A stretch of DNA of 64,000 nt from Linum tenue (Eukaryota; Streptophyta; Magnoliopsida; Malpighiales; Linaceae). The stretch covers positions 3,498,538 to 3,562,537 of the forward strand of contig CAMGYJ010000006.1 of the NCBI GenBank assembly GCA_946122785.1, read 5' to 3'. Under the pieces are notes generated by a model, which saw only the letters and a program-made list of their open reading frames with translations, had not been told where the DNA came from and made no database searches. The position numbers and the translations under genes are program-made. This document shows, one piece after another, positions 11,645 to 21,789 of this stretch; position 1 is the first letter of the stretch; each line of letters starts with the position of its first letter.

Positions 11645-12114
11645 GGAAGCTCTATGCGTGCCCTTAAAACACATCCTCGAGTAGGCAAACCGTTCAACGG
11701 GTGAAAATTTTACTTGCACTAGAGACAGCTTAGCTTCACCTTGTAGGAGTACCCCACTAAGGATCACTAAAATCTTTTCCAAAACCCGATTTTGTGCAAT
11801 GAACGGTGCCACACACGTTGGGCTTACCCCATGTTTAAGATTTCAATTATTCCAACATGGAGGACCAACTGCTTTTCATTTCACACATGAGCACCTTGTT
11901 TTGATACACGAGTCCACAACACAATTTAAAAGGAGTCACTAGTACCACATGAATTCAACGGACAAAATCAACCGGCACAGCAGAGAGATAGATAGGAAAA
12001 ATCTTATACTTCAACATCCTCCATAGTGCTACACTACCTCCCTAGGTTGCATATCACCATAAAGACTGTCAATTCAAAGCATACTAAGCAGGTTATCGCA
12101 GGGAACCGTACTTG
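11645..12114 (-). other. Element C, 3' internal noncoding region, right part
   Basis: Continuation of 1350-1868 beyond element A. It matches element B about 16690-17165 in reverse complement (Lys/Gly-free noncoding sequence with the conserved stretch around CTCCATAGTGCTACACTACC). The match stops abruptly at TACTTG, where element D begins. The gag-pol part of C is missing, so C is a truncated remnant. Confidence 0.75.
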
Positions 12115-12700
12115 CACTACAAGAATTTTGGTTAGTAAGCTGTCCGATGAGGTTGCGACGAAGAAGGTGAATGAGGCCCTGGAGCGGCTTGGTCTTCTGC
12201 AGAGTAAGCTGTCCGATGAGGTTGATGCCGCGAAGGAGAAGGCTCGCGCGGAGGAGATGGAGGCCATCCGCGAGGAAGTGAAGAAGGTGTATGAGGCTGA
12301 AGTCCAAAGGCTGGAGGCGGAGAAGGAGCGCCTCAAGGCGGACCATGAGGAAGTGCTGAAGAACCTGCGAGATGAATTTCGCCAGGAGAAGGAGGACCTC
12401 GTCCGTGTGCATGAGGTCGCAAAGGCGACCGCCGTCCGCGAGGCGCAGACTGACATCGTCCGCCAGTATAGGAGCAGCACCGCCTTTAGTCGCGTTTTCG
12501 CAGATTGTATGACCAAGGCGGTCATAGCCGTGCGCAAGAAGGTGCGCCTGGAGAATCCCGGGATGCGCTGGAATACAGTGGCCATGGTCAATCACGTCAA
12601 GAAATGGCTGGGCGAGAAGCGGTCAATGGAGCCAGACTCCGAGCCAGAGGATGGAGAGGGGGTGGGTGTGTCACGGATGGCCCTGAAAATGTTATCATAG
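12115..12700 (+). CDS. Element D antisense ORF (coiled-coil protein, 5' truncated)
   Basis: Reading frame on the strand opposite to D's gag-pol, placed between integrase and the lost 3' LTR. An open frame runs back to 12026, but those residues belong to element C, so the true start is lost. It encodes about 190 residues: a long Glu/Lys/Arg-rich coiled coil, then a conserved end (RLENPGMRWNTVAMVNHV) that resembles the end of the ORF at 63401-63973 in element E (MKDHPDHTWDLTEMAEYV). A 22-bp direct repeat (12134 and 12202) duplicates KLSDEV. Antisense ORFs of unknown role are known in Tat-group elements; function here is unknown. Confidence 0.7.
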
Positions 12701-12794
12701 ATTAGGCCAAGTGTGTTCGCAGAATCATGTTCGCGTTTGTTGTTTTTTATTTTGACTGTTGGTTGTTCCCTATTAACGAGAATCCAAAATTTTC

Positions 12795-12990
12795 TTTTCA
12801 CACGTAATTCATGATTAGCGCTTTGCGTGTTCTATGAACTTTATATCAATCTTTCACGTGATGCGTGATGGCGCGAGTTGCGGATAATTGTCGTGTTTTT
12901 CGCGCGTAATTCATGACTAGCGCTTTTCATGTTCCACCGAACTTTGTGTCTATCTCTTGCGCAAAGGCAATATTGTTATCATTTCAAACT
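12795..12990. repeat. Degenerate tandem repeat between antisense ORF and integrase of D
   Basis: Two roughly 100-bp copies start near 12801 and 12900. Both carry CGTAATTCATGA, TAGCGCTTT and CGAACTTT-like blocks. The 12701-13013 stretch is otherwise noncoding. Tandem repeats in this 3' region are typical of Tat/Ogre elements. Confidence 0.5.
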
Positions 12991-13013
12991 CACGCTAGTA
13001 GATAAGTTATACA

Positions 13014-13610
13014 TTAGGTAGGTAGGCAATATTTCCTAAGGTTCTGTGCGTTCCATGTCCTTGGAATTTTTGCGCCGCCCAATTCGCAAAGCTTGAACGT
13101 GTTGGCGCCGACGACCTCGCAGATTGGGTATGGACCTTCCCATGTGGAAGCGAGCTTTCCATGCTTGGGGTCGGGACGGAAGTTCTGGCGCATAACTTGG
13201 TCTCCGAGGATCAGCTTGTGGGGAGCCAGCTTCGCGTTGTAGTATTTTGCTACATGCTCCTTAGTCGCGACTAACTTGATGGCTGCCAATTCTCGTCAAT
13301 CTTGTGCCAACTCCAAGTCCAGCAGGCGTGCTTCATCATTGCTCTCTTCATCGTACATTGTGATCCGATAAGTGGGTGCAGCCGTCTCGATGGGGATGAC
13401 CGCGTTAGTGCGTATGTGAGCGCAAAAAGGGTTTCACCCGTGGCTATCTTGAACGTGGTGCGGTGCGCCCACAACACTGTATGTAGCTCGTGCGCCCAAT
13501 TGTCTTTTGCTCATCGAGGCTGGTGTGTAGGTTGTGTAAGATTTCTTTGTTCGCCGATTCCGCCTAGCCATTGGCTTGGGGATAAGCTATCGACGCGAAT
13601 CGTGCTATAG
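13014..13610 (-). pseudogene. Element D integrase, C-terminal part
   Basis: This is the last part of integrase, cut off from the catalytic core by element B. The end matches E's integrase: HKLILGDQVMRQNFRPDPKHGK, WEGPYPICEVVG, then TWNAQNLRKY. Stops and shifts interrupt the stretch from 13290 to 13610. The same reading continues at 19074 across element B. Confidence 0.85.
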
Positions 13611-13615
13611 CTCCC

Positions 13616-14991
13616 TGATGACTCGGTATTTGCACATGTTTTCCCCTTTGTTTCTTGATTGTTTGAGCTTGAATTACCGTGTCTTTGGCCTATTTTACGC
13701 TAGGTTGTGTTCCTTTCTCACATTTCAGGTCCAAGAACATAAAGTGAAGTATAGGCGCAAGTTTCAAGTCAATCAGAGATCAATTGACGATTCGGGAGAA
13801 GAAACTCGGGCATGACCTGAAGAAGAATGGATTTCTACCTCACTTTATGGACAAAGAATCATGCAAGCTTGTCATGAAAAGAAAGAGGATGAGACTACGA
13901 GCGTCTGGGATCAAACGGCGACTGAATCGGAGGTCAAACGAGCTCAAACGAGATCAACGAAGCTTAGGAGTGCATGCTGGAAATTGTGCACGGCCGTGTG
14001 AAATTCTGCACGGCCGTGCGGGTTTCCCAAGGGGTCTGCACGACCAAAACCTCAATTTGCACGGCCGTGCAAGTAGGGGGTACGAGTTTCAGCGGGTATA
14101 AAAGCTGTTTTGCGATTTTTGGAGAGGGAGAGCTGGGTTTTGGATCCCAAACACCCAAGGGACGAACCCTAGAGAGAGAGAGAGCGACTTGGAAACATTC
14201 TTGGAGCTATTTTGGAGGATTTCTTCGCCATTGAAGCTCGGGAATCAAGGTTGGAGATGGAGATTGAAGATCTAGATCAGATTTCTGCAGTCTCTCTCTT
14301 CTCTATGGAGTAACTTCCCTTCACTTAGGTTTTGAGGAACCCTAGTTCCATGAGTTAGGATCTTTCTTGTATGAAGTTTTGGATGCTATATTGTTTGATT
14401 ATAATCGATTGAGGCATGGTTTATTGAGTCAATTGGATCTTGATCAAATTCTCTTGATTTCTGCTTTAACCTATGATAGATAGAATCTGATTAGGTTAAG
14501 AGAGCTTCCTTGATTGATAGTAGAGAATTGGTTGTGCGAGAGTCAATCAATTCACTGCTTTGTAATGGAATCCAATTCCGGTAGTGGAGTTCTGTGTTCA
14601 TAGCCTCAGCTTTCTATCCTGGTGAAGACTAGTCGTCTGCCGGGTAGTTGGACTGAGAGGGCTTGGTCAGCTTAAGAGATTCCAAGCTAATTTAGGATCT
14701 TCCGCAGTTTAATCAACAGTAGATCAACCAAAGGTAATTGCAACTTGGACCTAATTGAGGAGCTAGGGGGAATCATACCTAAGTGAGTTCCCAACTTGTA
14801 ATTAGTAGAGTAGTTAGTAGAGTAGTTTAGTAAATCAATCCTTAATCTAGTTTGCTAGATAATGAACTGAAGCTGAGTAATAGTAACTCTAGAGACCCGT
14901 GGATTCGATATTTATTACTTGTGCCACTATACTGCAGTCCCTTTCATTGGTTACACTTGGCCATTGTTAGGTGTTGTGTTTTAGCGAGTCA
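13616..14991 (+). repeat. Element B 5' LTR
   Basis: 1376 bp, TGATGACTCGG to TTTAGCGAGTCA. It holds GCACGGCCGTGC palindromes at about 13985-14070 and a TATA box just after them. Differences from the 3' LTR include a two-base change in a GA run near 14175. Confidence 0.95.
14097..14104 (+). promoter_or_regulatory. Element B TATA box (repeated in 3' LTR at 18177-18184)
   Basis: TATAAAAG, about 480 bases into each LTR and directly after the GCACGGCCGTGC palindrome block. This fits a U3 promoter with the palindromes as upstream elements; the start site is inferred. Confidence 0.55.
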
Positions 14992-14997
14992 AGTTTT

Positions 14998-15014
14998 TGG
15001 CGCCATTGCCGGGG
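14998..15014 (+). other. Element B primer binding site
   Basis: TGGCGCCATTGCCGGGG lies six bases after the 5' LTR. It differs by one base from the exact complement of the tRNA-Asp 3' end used by element A (ATTG for GTTG). Confidence 0.85.
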
Positions 15015-15129
15015 ACTTTCTAGATTATTAGGAAAGGCAGAAGTTTGTTACTTTAGCATTTTTCTTTTGTTTTCGGCCCTTGCTTTTCACTTGGGTATTT
15101 TTTTGTTTTTGTTGGTGCAGATCTGAATC

Positions 15130-16314
15130 ATGGACCCTCATGGCTTCTCCAATCATTGGGGGTATCCACCACCATCCGAGTGGTATTATCCCGAGACTCC
15201 ATGGAGTAACCAAGGAGGAGAAGACTATGGAGTCGGGTTCCAGTACCAACCCCCTTTCTACGGAGAACAATCAGACCCCTGGGCATATCAACCTCCTTAT
15301 CGAGAAGAATTTCTCCCACAACCAGAGGGGCCATTGGAGCTGGAGTTACCCATGGCTGCCTTCACGGGCCATTCTGCAGAGCCATGCTACACTCCACAGC
15401 CAGATCCAAACTATGAATTGAGGCTTCTCATGGAGCAGTTTGCTCGAGACTGTGAGAGATCATGCTCCAGGATGGATCATTGTGTCCAGGCCTATCGTGA
15501 AATAGAGGAGATCCTCCTGAGCCTTAAGAAGAGCGTCGATGATCTTGAGCGATCTTGTGCACAACCTGCTTCAGATCACCCTTCTGCTACCATACTAGAA
15601 GAGGAGGAGGAAGAAGAAGGCTACAAGGACATTGTGGAGCACACTGAAGTTGTCCCGGAGAGCTCCCGTGATGATCATGATCAAGAATGTCCTATCAAAG
15701 CCGACCACACCTTCCCACATCCCACACCGAGCTTTGAAGAGGTGGGCATGAGTGAGGAGATGCAAGAAGATCTCATGAAAGAAATTGCTTGGCAACTTGC
15801 TCTCCAATCCGTGCTAGACGAAGAAGAGCAAGAAAGGGTGCATAAAGAAGTTGTGGAGGATGACGAAAGTGAAGCAGGAGGAGTTCTTGATCATTTCCCA
15901 GGGGTGATACCACATGAAGAAGAAAGGAAGGTTGAAGAAGAAATTGGTGTCCAGGCTGAGGACAGAGTTAAGGTGGAAGAGGCCTGCACCGGCCATGAGT
16001 TACATGTGATATCTCCACCAAACTTCGAGGAGCTGCTTGGCAAGGACCCATTTGCAGTGTCTCTTTGCCAGACCAAGGCCACATCGACATCGGTCCCTCT
16101 TAGTGGACGCGATGGTGGCCAATCGATGCTGTCTTATCTGGTTTGGGGCAATGAGACGAGAGAAGAGAAGAAGAGGTCTCGAGGGTGGAGACTTCATCTG
16201 CATCAAGTGCACGAGCCTTCATCACCTGCCACACCACCTGCTTGTGACTTGAGACTCCACCTCATAGATGAGAACCTCAACTTCAAGGAGGTTCTAGCAT
16301 GGACCAAAACTTAG
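15130..16314 (+). CDS. Element B orphan ORF, acidic coiled-coil protein
   Basis: The only sizeable ORF of element B, 394 residues, starting 115 bases after the PBS. I recognise no gag domain, zinc knuckle, protease, RT or integrase motif. Residues 1-75 are rich in Tyr, Trp, Pro and Gln (WYYPETPW, FQYQPPFYGEQ, WAYQPPY). About 95-150 is a probable coiled coil with regular Cys (CERSC, MDHC). About 155-280 is highly acidic with Glu runs. The tail has LLGKDPFAVSLCQ and ends FKEVLAWTKT. It may be a remnant or replacement of gag, or a packaging or targeting factor; the role is unknown. Neither LTR copy nor ORF shows decay. Confidence 0.75.
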   Translation: MDPHGFSNHWGYPPPSEWYYPETPWSNQGGEDYGVGFQYQPPFYGEQSDPWAYQPPYREEFLPQPEGPLELELPMAAFTGHSAEPCYTPQPDPNYELRLLMEQFARDCERSCSRMDHCVQAYREIEEILLSLKKSVDDLERSCAQPASDHPSATILEEEEEEEGYKDIVEHTEVVPESSRDDHDQECPIKADHTFPHPTPSFEEVGMSEEMQEDLMKEIAWQLALQSVLDEEEQERVHKEVVEDDESEAGGVLDHFPGVIPHEEERKVEEEIGVQAEDRVKVEEACTGHELHVISPPNFEELLGKDPFAVSLCQTKATSTSVPLSGRDGGQSMLSYLVWGNETREEKKRSRGWRLHLHQVHEPSSPATPPACDLRLHLIDENLNFKEVLAWTKT

Positions 16315-17680
16315 GAGCCATCGTCCGGCTCACGACGTGAAAGAAGCGCTTGTTGGGAGGCAAGCCAACCAGTCGGTTTGCATTTCTTTCTCTATTTCTC
16401 CTCGGTTGAGTCAGTTTTGTTATTTGATTTTAGAGTCAATAACTCAACCTTTGTGAGATTTTGTGTGGTGTTTGTGTTCTGATTACTCTCTCTTCCTGGA
16501 ACGCAACGCCTGACCCGTCCATCATCATTCACCCTTGATCTGGTAACTTCGTTCTACCCTCCTTATCTTTCCTCCATTGAGGACAATGTCGTGCTTAAGT
16601 GTGGGGGGGTGTTCGATTATGTATGCGGGTGAATGTTTGGCTGTTTGTGTGCTTGGAGCCTAGTCCACTGTCCAAATTTCGATTTGAGGGCTCCAAGTAC
16701 GTGTTCCCATGCAAATTGCCTGCTCAGTATGCTTTGAATTGACAGTCTCTATAGTAATGTGCAACCTAGGGAGGTAGTGTAGCACTATGGAGGATGTTGA
16801 AGTATAAGATTTTTCCTATCTAGCTCTTTGTTGTGCCAGTTGATTTTGTGAATTAGTGGAGCTAAGACCATTGAATTCATGTGGTAATGTGGACCTTGTT
16901 TGGATTGTGTTATGGACTAGTGTATCGAACAGGGTGCTCATGTGGAAAATGAAAAGCAGTTGGTCCTCCATGTCGAAATCATTAAAATCTTAAACATGGG
17001 GTAAGCCCGACGTGTGTGGCACTGTTCATTGCACAAAATCGGGTTTTGGAAGAGATTTTAGTGATCCTTAGTGGGGTACTCCTACAAGGTGAAGCTAAGC
17101 TGTCTCTAGTACAAGTAAAATTTTCACCCGTTGAACGGTTCGCCTACTTGAGGATGTGTTTTTAAGGGCACGGATAGAGCTTCCGAACCCCCTTAATTTC
17201 ATTGACCCTCCACACGAGTTGAGGAAAAGGAGTTAAAAGAAGTACCCTGGCGAGCGCCAGGTGTACAGAAATTGCTCTTGCTCGACTAATAAGGGTCGAC
17301 CGTGCAAAAGACTGCAGTTGGAACCCCTGCTAAGTGAAAGAAAAAAAAACAAGGAAAATGTGAATGAAAGTGCAAAAAGGGGTTCCAACGGTGAAATGAA
17401 GTGAAAGAGCACCCCGGTACAACGAGTCCTTGGTTGTGAATGGTGTGAGTCCCTTTATCCATGAACTGACTGTCTTACTTCTACTTTTTCTCATGATCCT
17501 GGCTTGAGTCTAGTACTCGCACTAAGAGAGATAGGGAACGTCTTAGAAGACCAGTTGACCTCGTAAGCTTCTATATGATCTAGGAAATCCACTACTGACG
17601 ATCGGGGTTGTATGTTGCTATAGAGCTCTGGAGAGTTGCATTGGTTTGAGTTAGGTTTGCTTGGGGACAAGCAAACAGTT
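16315..17680 (+). other. Element B 3' noncoding module with internal polypurine tract and hairpins
   Basis: Noncoding, shared with elements A and C. A polypurine-like tract (TTAAGTGTGGGGGGGTG, about 16595-16611) follows a small hairpin CATTG-AGGA-CAATG. A perfect 22-base hairpin (stem GTTTGCTTG, loop GGGA) sits at 17655-17676, just ahead of the terminal tract. Confidence 0.7.
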
Positions 17681-17695
17681 AAGTGTGGGGGGATT
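17681..17695 (+). other. Element B terminal polypurine tract
   Basis: AAGTGTGGGGGGATT directly ahead of the 3' LTR (TGATGACTCGG at 17696). It would prime plus-strand DNA synthesis. Confidence 0.85.
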
Positions 17696-19068
17696 TGATG
17701 ACTCGGTATTTGCACATGTTTTCCCCTTTGTTTCTTGATTGTTTGAGCTTGAATTACCGTGTCTTTGGCCTATTTTACGCTAGGTTGTGTTCCTTTCTCA
17801 CATTTCAGGTCCAAGAACATAAAGTGAAGTATAGGCGCAAGTTTCAAGTCAATCAGAGATCAATTGACGATTCGGGAGAAGAAACTCGGGCATGACCTGA
17901 AGAAGAATGGATTTCTACCTCACTTTATGGACAAAGAATCATGCAAGCTTGTCAAGAAAAGAAAGAGGACGAGACTACGAGCGTCTGGGATCAAATGGTG
18001 ACTGAATCGGAGGTCAAACGAGCTCAAACGAGATCAACGAAGCTTAGGAGTGCATGCTGGAAATTGTGCACGCCCGTGTGAAATTCTGCACGGCCGTGCG
18101 GGTTTCCCAAGGGGTCTGCACGGCCAAAACCTCAATTTGCACGGCCGTGCAAGTAGGGGGTGCGAGTTTCAGCGGGTATAAAAGCTGTTTTGCGATTTTT
18201 GGAGAGGGAGAGCTGGGTTTTGGATCCCAAACACCCAAGGGACGAACCCTAGAGAGAGAGAGCGACTTGGAAACATTCTTGGAGCTATTTTGGAGGATTT
18301 CTTCGCCATTGAAGCTCGGAAATCAAGGTTGGAGATGGAGATTGAAGATCTAGATCAGATTTCTGCAGTCTCTCTCTTCTCTATGGAGTAACTTCCCTTC
18401 ACTTAGGTTTTGAGGAACCCTAGTTCCATGAGTTAGGATCTTTCTTGTATGAAGTTTTGGATGCTATATTGTTTGATTATAATCGATTGAGGCATGGTTT
18501 ATTGAGTCAATTGGATCTTGATCAAATTCTCTTGATTTCTGCTTTAACCTATGATAGATAGAATCTGATTAGGTTAAGAGAGCTTCCTTGATTGATAGTA
18601 GAGAATTGGTTGTGCGAGAGTCAATCAATTCACTGCTTTGTACTGGAATCCAATTCCGGTAGTGGAGTTCTGTGTTCATAGCCTCAGCTTTCTATCCTGG
18701 TGAAGACTAGTCGTCTGCCGGGTAGTTGGACTGGGAGGGCTTGGTCAGCTTAAGAGATTCCAAGCTAATTTAGGATCTTCCGCAGTTTAATCAACAGTAG
18801 ATCAACCAAAGGTAATTGCAACTTGGCCTAATTGAGGAGCTAGGGGGAATCATACCTAAGTGAGTTCCCAACTTGTAATTAGTAGAGTAGTTAGTAGAGT
18901 AGTTTAGTAAATCAATCCTTAATCTAGTTTGCTAGATAATGAACTGAAGCTGAGTAATAGTAACTCTAGAGACCCGTGGATTCGATATTTATTACTTGTG
19001 CCACTATACTGCAGTCCCTTTCATTGGTTACACTTGGCCATTGTTAGGTGTTGTGTTTTAGCGAGTCA
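17696..19068 (+). repeat. Element B 3' LTR
   Basis: 1373 bp, near-identical partner of 13616-14991, ending GCGAGTCA and followed by duplication CTCCC at 19069-19073. Confidence 0.95.
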
Positions 19069-19073
19069 CTCCC

Positions 19074-19840
19074 ACTTGGTCACAAAAGCCTATCACTTCC
19101 GCGCAGTCGAATTGTTTCTCGTGGTCGAATATTAGCGCGTTTGGAATGCCGAAGCGTGCCAAGATATTATTTTTCAAGAAGCGGGTCACTTATTGCGCTG
19201 TGATCGAGGCCAGCGCTTCTGCTTTGATCCACTTGGTGAAGTAGTCAACCGCCACGGTTATGTACTTGCGCTTCCCTTTTGCTGTTGGGAAGGGACCTAA
19301 GAGGTCCACTCCCCATTATGCGAAAGGCCATGGGCTCAGATTGCCTTTAAGCTCCATCGATGGTAGATGGTGTTGGCGAGCGTTCACCTGACATTTGTGA
19401 AATTGGTCCGCGAATTTTTTTGTTTCCTTTATCCGCGGCCAATAGTAACCGTGTAGCAAGATGGTACGCTCCAAACTGTGCACACCTATATGCATTGCGC
19501 ACAAGCCTTCGTGTAGGTCGCACACTATGTTGCATGCTTCTTCTTGCCTGATGCATTTTAGGTACACGCCAGAATATAATCGGCGGTACAGCTCCCCACC
19601 AATGAGTGTACAGCGGGCCGCCTTTTGCCTTAAGGTCCATGCCTCTTTTGTGTCTTCCGGTATCGCACCATCCTGCATGTACTTTATAATTGGGGCTCTC
19701 CAGTCTTCCTCTTGCATTGTCTGTGTGGTATTGACCATGGCATCTTGGTGGTTTTCCTCTTCCTCCTTTTGGACCGAGACTAAGCGCGTCGATTCAAAGT
19801 CGGTACCAGTTGCTAGCTTGGACAGTGCATCAGTGTGCAT
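19074..19840 (-). pseudogene. Element D integrase, N-terminal finger and start of catalytic core
   Basis: The upstream half of D's integrase. It shows the H2C2 finger region (HEGLCAMHIG, GYYWPRIKETKKFADQFHKCQVNAR) and then PWPFA followed by a TAA stop at 19316-19318, where Tat relatives have a Gln codon. The core continues past it (WGVDLLGPFP, VAVDYFTKW) up to the CTCCC site where element B sits; the remainder resumes at 13610. Confidence 0.85.
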
Positions 19841-19846
19841 GTTTTC

Positions 19847-20596
19847 TTACCTTGGTATCTGCACATATGTCACCGCTTCGAAGGTGGTTGCCCGCTGCTG
19901 GACACACTCAATGTACTGTGTGAGCGTGTCCTCCTTTGCGTTGAAGGTTTTGTTCAGTTGGTTTACCGCCAGCTCAGAATCGGATAGCACTCTGATTGTC
20001 CTCGCTCCCAAGTCACCCGCGACCGTCATTCTCGTCAAGATGGCTTTGTATTCGGCCGCGTTGTTTGTTTCAGCATTTTGAATCGAATCGCGATTTCGTG
20101 CGCGACGCCAATCGGAGTGCGCACGACTACGCCCGCTCCGGTCCCGTGTTTGCTTGTCGCGCCGTCAACATATACATCCCATACTCCTTCTGGTACTGCA
20201 TCGAGAGTGACTCCTTCAGCGATGAAGTCCACCAGTATTTGTGCCTTTATCGCTAGTCTTAGCGCGTACTGAATGTCGTACTCTGACAACTCGACCGCCC
20301 ATTTAACCATCCGCGCGGACACTTCTTTTGGGCTCAGGATCTTTTTTAGCGGGAGGTTGGTTATAACAATGATCAAGTGTGCTTGGAAGTAAGGGCGCAG
20401 TTTTTGCGACGCGCTTACAAGGCTAGGGCAGCCTTTTCTATCGGGGAGTATCTTGTTTCTGCGCTGAGCAACGTTCGCGATGTGTAATATACCGGGCGCT
20501 TGGTCTGGCTGTCCCTCCTGGATATTAATACTGCACTTACAACTCTGGTTGACACAACAAGGTACATGAATAACTTTTCATTAAGCTTGGGAGCGG
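19847..20596 (-). pseudogene. Element D RNase H domains
   Basis: The end of the gypsy-type RNase H (TNLPLKKIL) and the second, archaeal-like RNase H typical of Tat elements (VYVDGATSKHGTGAGVVV, SDSELAVNQLN, then HTDALSKLA in the next frame). There is one frameshift near 20060 and a stop after VQIPR near 19847. It would remove RNA from the RNA-DNA hybrid in an intact copy. Confidence 0.8.
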
Positions 20597-21442
20597 TCAG
20601 TACAGGGGGGATACAAGATATGACTTGAGCTCTTGGTAGGCCGCTTCACACTCTTGCGACCATGCGAATCGCGTGCCGCTTTTGAGTGTCTTGAAGAAAG
20701 GGGCGCACTTATCGGCTGATCTTGGTATGAATCTTTCCAGGACCGCTATCTTACCATTCAAGGATTGTATTTTTATTGCGCTCCTCGATGCCCGAAGTTG
20801 CTGAACGGCGGTGATTTGTTTTGGGTCGACTTCAATGCCACGCTTGGTGATCATGAAACCTAGGAATTTTCCTGCTTCCGCGCCGAATACACACTTCAGG
20901 GGGTTTAGGCGGAGGCTAAGTTTACGGAGCGCTTCAAACGTCTCGCGCAGATCTTCCAAGTGGGAGTTGCCCACTTTGGTCTTAACGATGAGGTCATCCA
21001 CGTACGCCTCATTATTATGCCTGATCTGTTGTGAGAACACCGAGTCGATCATTCGTTGGTAAGTGGCACCAACGTTCTTCAATCCGAATGGCATTCCTAC
21101 GAAGCAGAAGTTTTCGAATGGCATCAGGAAGGCGGTTTTTTCTTCGTCTTTGCGTGACATTGGGATTTGGTGGTATCCTAAGAACATGTCCAAGAAGGAC
21201 AACGTTTCATGGTTCGAAGTGGCGTCGATTAATTAGTCGATGCACAGCAGGGGGTAAGGATCCCCGGGATACACCTTGTTGAGCGTTGTATAGTCGACGC
21301 ACATTCGCCATGCTCCAGAGGATTTTTTCACCTGGACCACGTTGGCTAACCATTTTGGATATTTGACTTCACGGATTAATCCCGCGGCAAGGAGCCGCGA
21401 GACTTACTCTTCTATGGCCTTTAGCTTCTCGCTTGTAAAGCT
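20597..21442 (-). pseudogene. Element D reverse transcriptase
   Basis: RT core with FLDMFLGYHQIPM, MPFGLKNVGATYQRM and the active site YVDD (in NEAYVDDLIVKT), then LNPLKCVFGAEAGKFLGFM. The open part is 20597-21202. Upstream, VQVKKSSGAWRMCVDY is readable, but a TAA replaces Gln just before LIDATSNHETL. It shows high similarity to E's RT at 59700-60560. Confidence 0.88.
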
Positions 21443-21789
21443 TCAACGCGCTTGTTGCCTTGGCTCCACTCTGACTGTAACCGTGAGACAATGTTGGGCG
21501 ATCTGTCTTGGCACTCCCGACATGTCTTCAGTGCACCAAGCAAACAATTCCTTGTACTCCTTGGGCAGTGTTATCAGTGGTTCGATCATGTTGTTGTGGA
21601 CGTGGGTTGAGATGCGAATCTTCTTTGTAGGCTCCGTTGGGTCAAGCGCGACTTCGAAGTTGGAGTCCATGGACTCTGGGTGTGGATCTTCTGCCCTTGT
21701 GTCGACGATGTTGGTTTGGCGGATCTCCCCTTCTCCTTTTGGTCTTCCCCAGGGTAACCCGTGCGCTTCTCCAGTTCCTGCCTTGGTAG

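Larger units (their letters stand above)
13616..19068 (+). mobile_element. Element B: non-autonomous Athila-like LTR element
   Basis: 5453 bp on the plus strand with target duplication CTCCC at 13611-13615 and 19069-19073. LTRs are 13616-14991 and 17696-19068, with about a dozen differences by eye (under 1 percent), so insertion is recent. The internal part is 2.7 kb: PBS, one 394-residue ORF, and a noncoding 3' module with two polypurine tracts. No gag, protease, RT or integrase is present. PBS, LTR plan and 3' module match element A, so it probably relies on proteins of that kind. It interrupts D's integrase. Confidence 0.93.

Noticed and set aside
12034..12591. 185-codon minus-strand frame opposite the D antisense ORF
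   Set aside because: It is a shadow of the coiled-coil ORF; the residue pattern (Ser/Arg-rich) fits reversed Lys/Glu codons.
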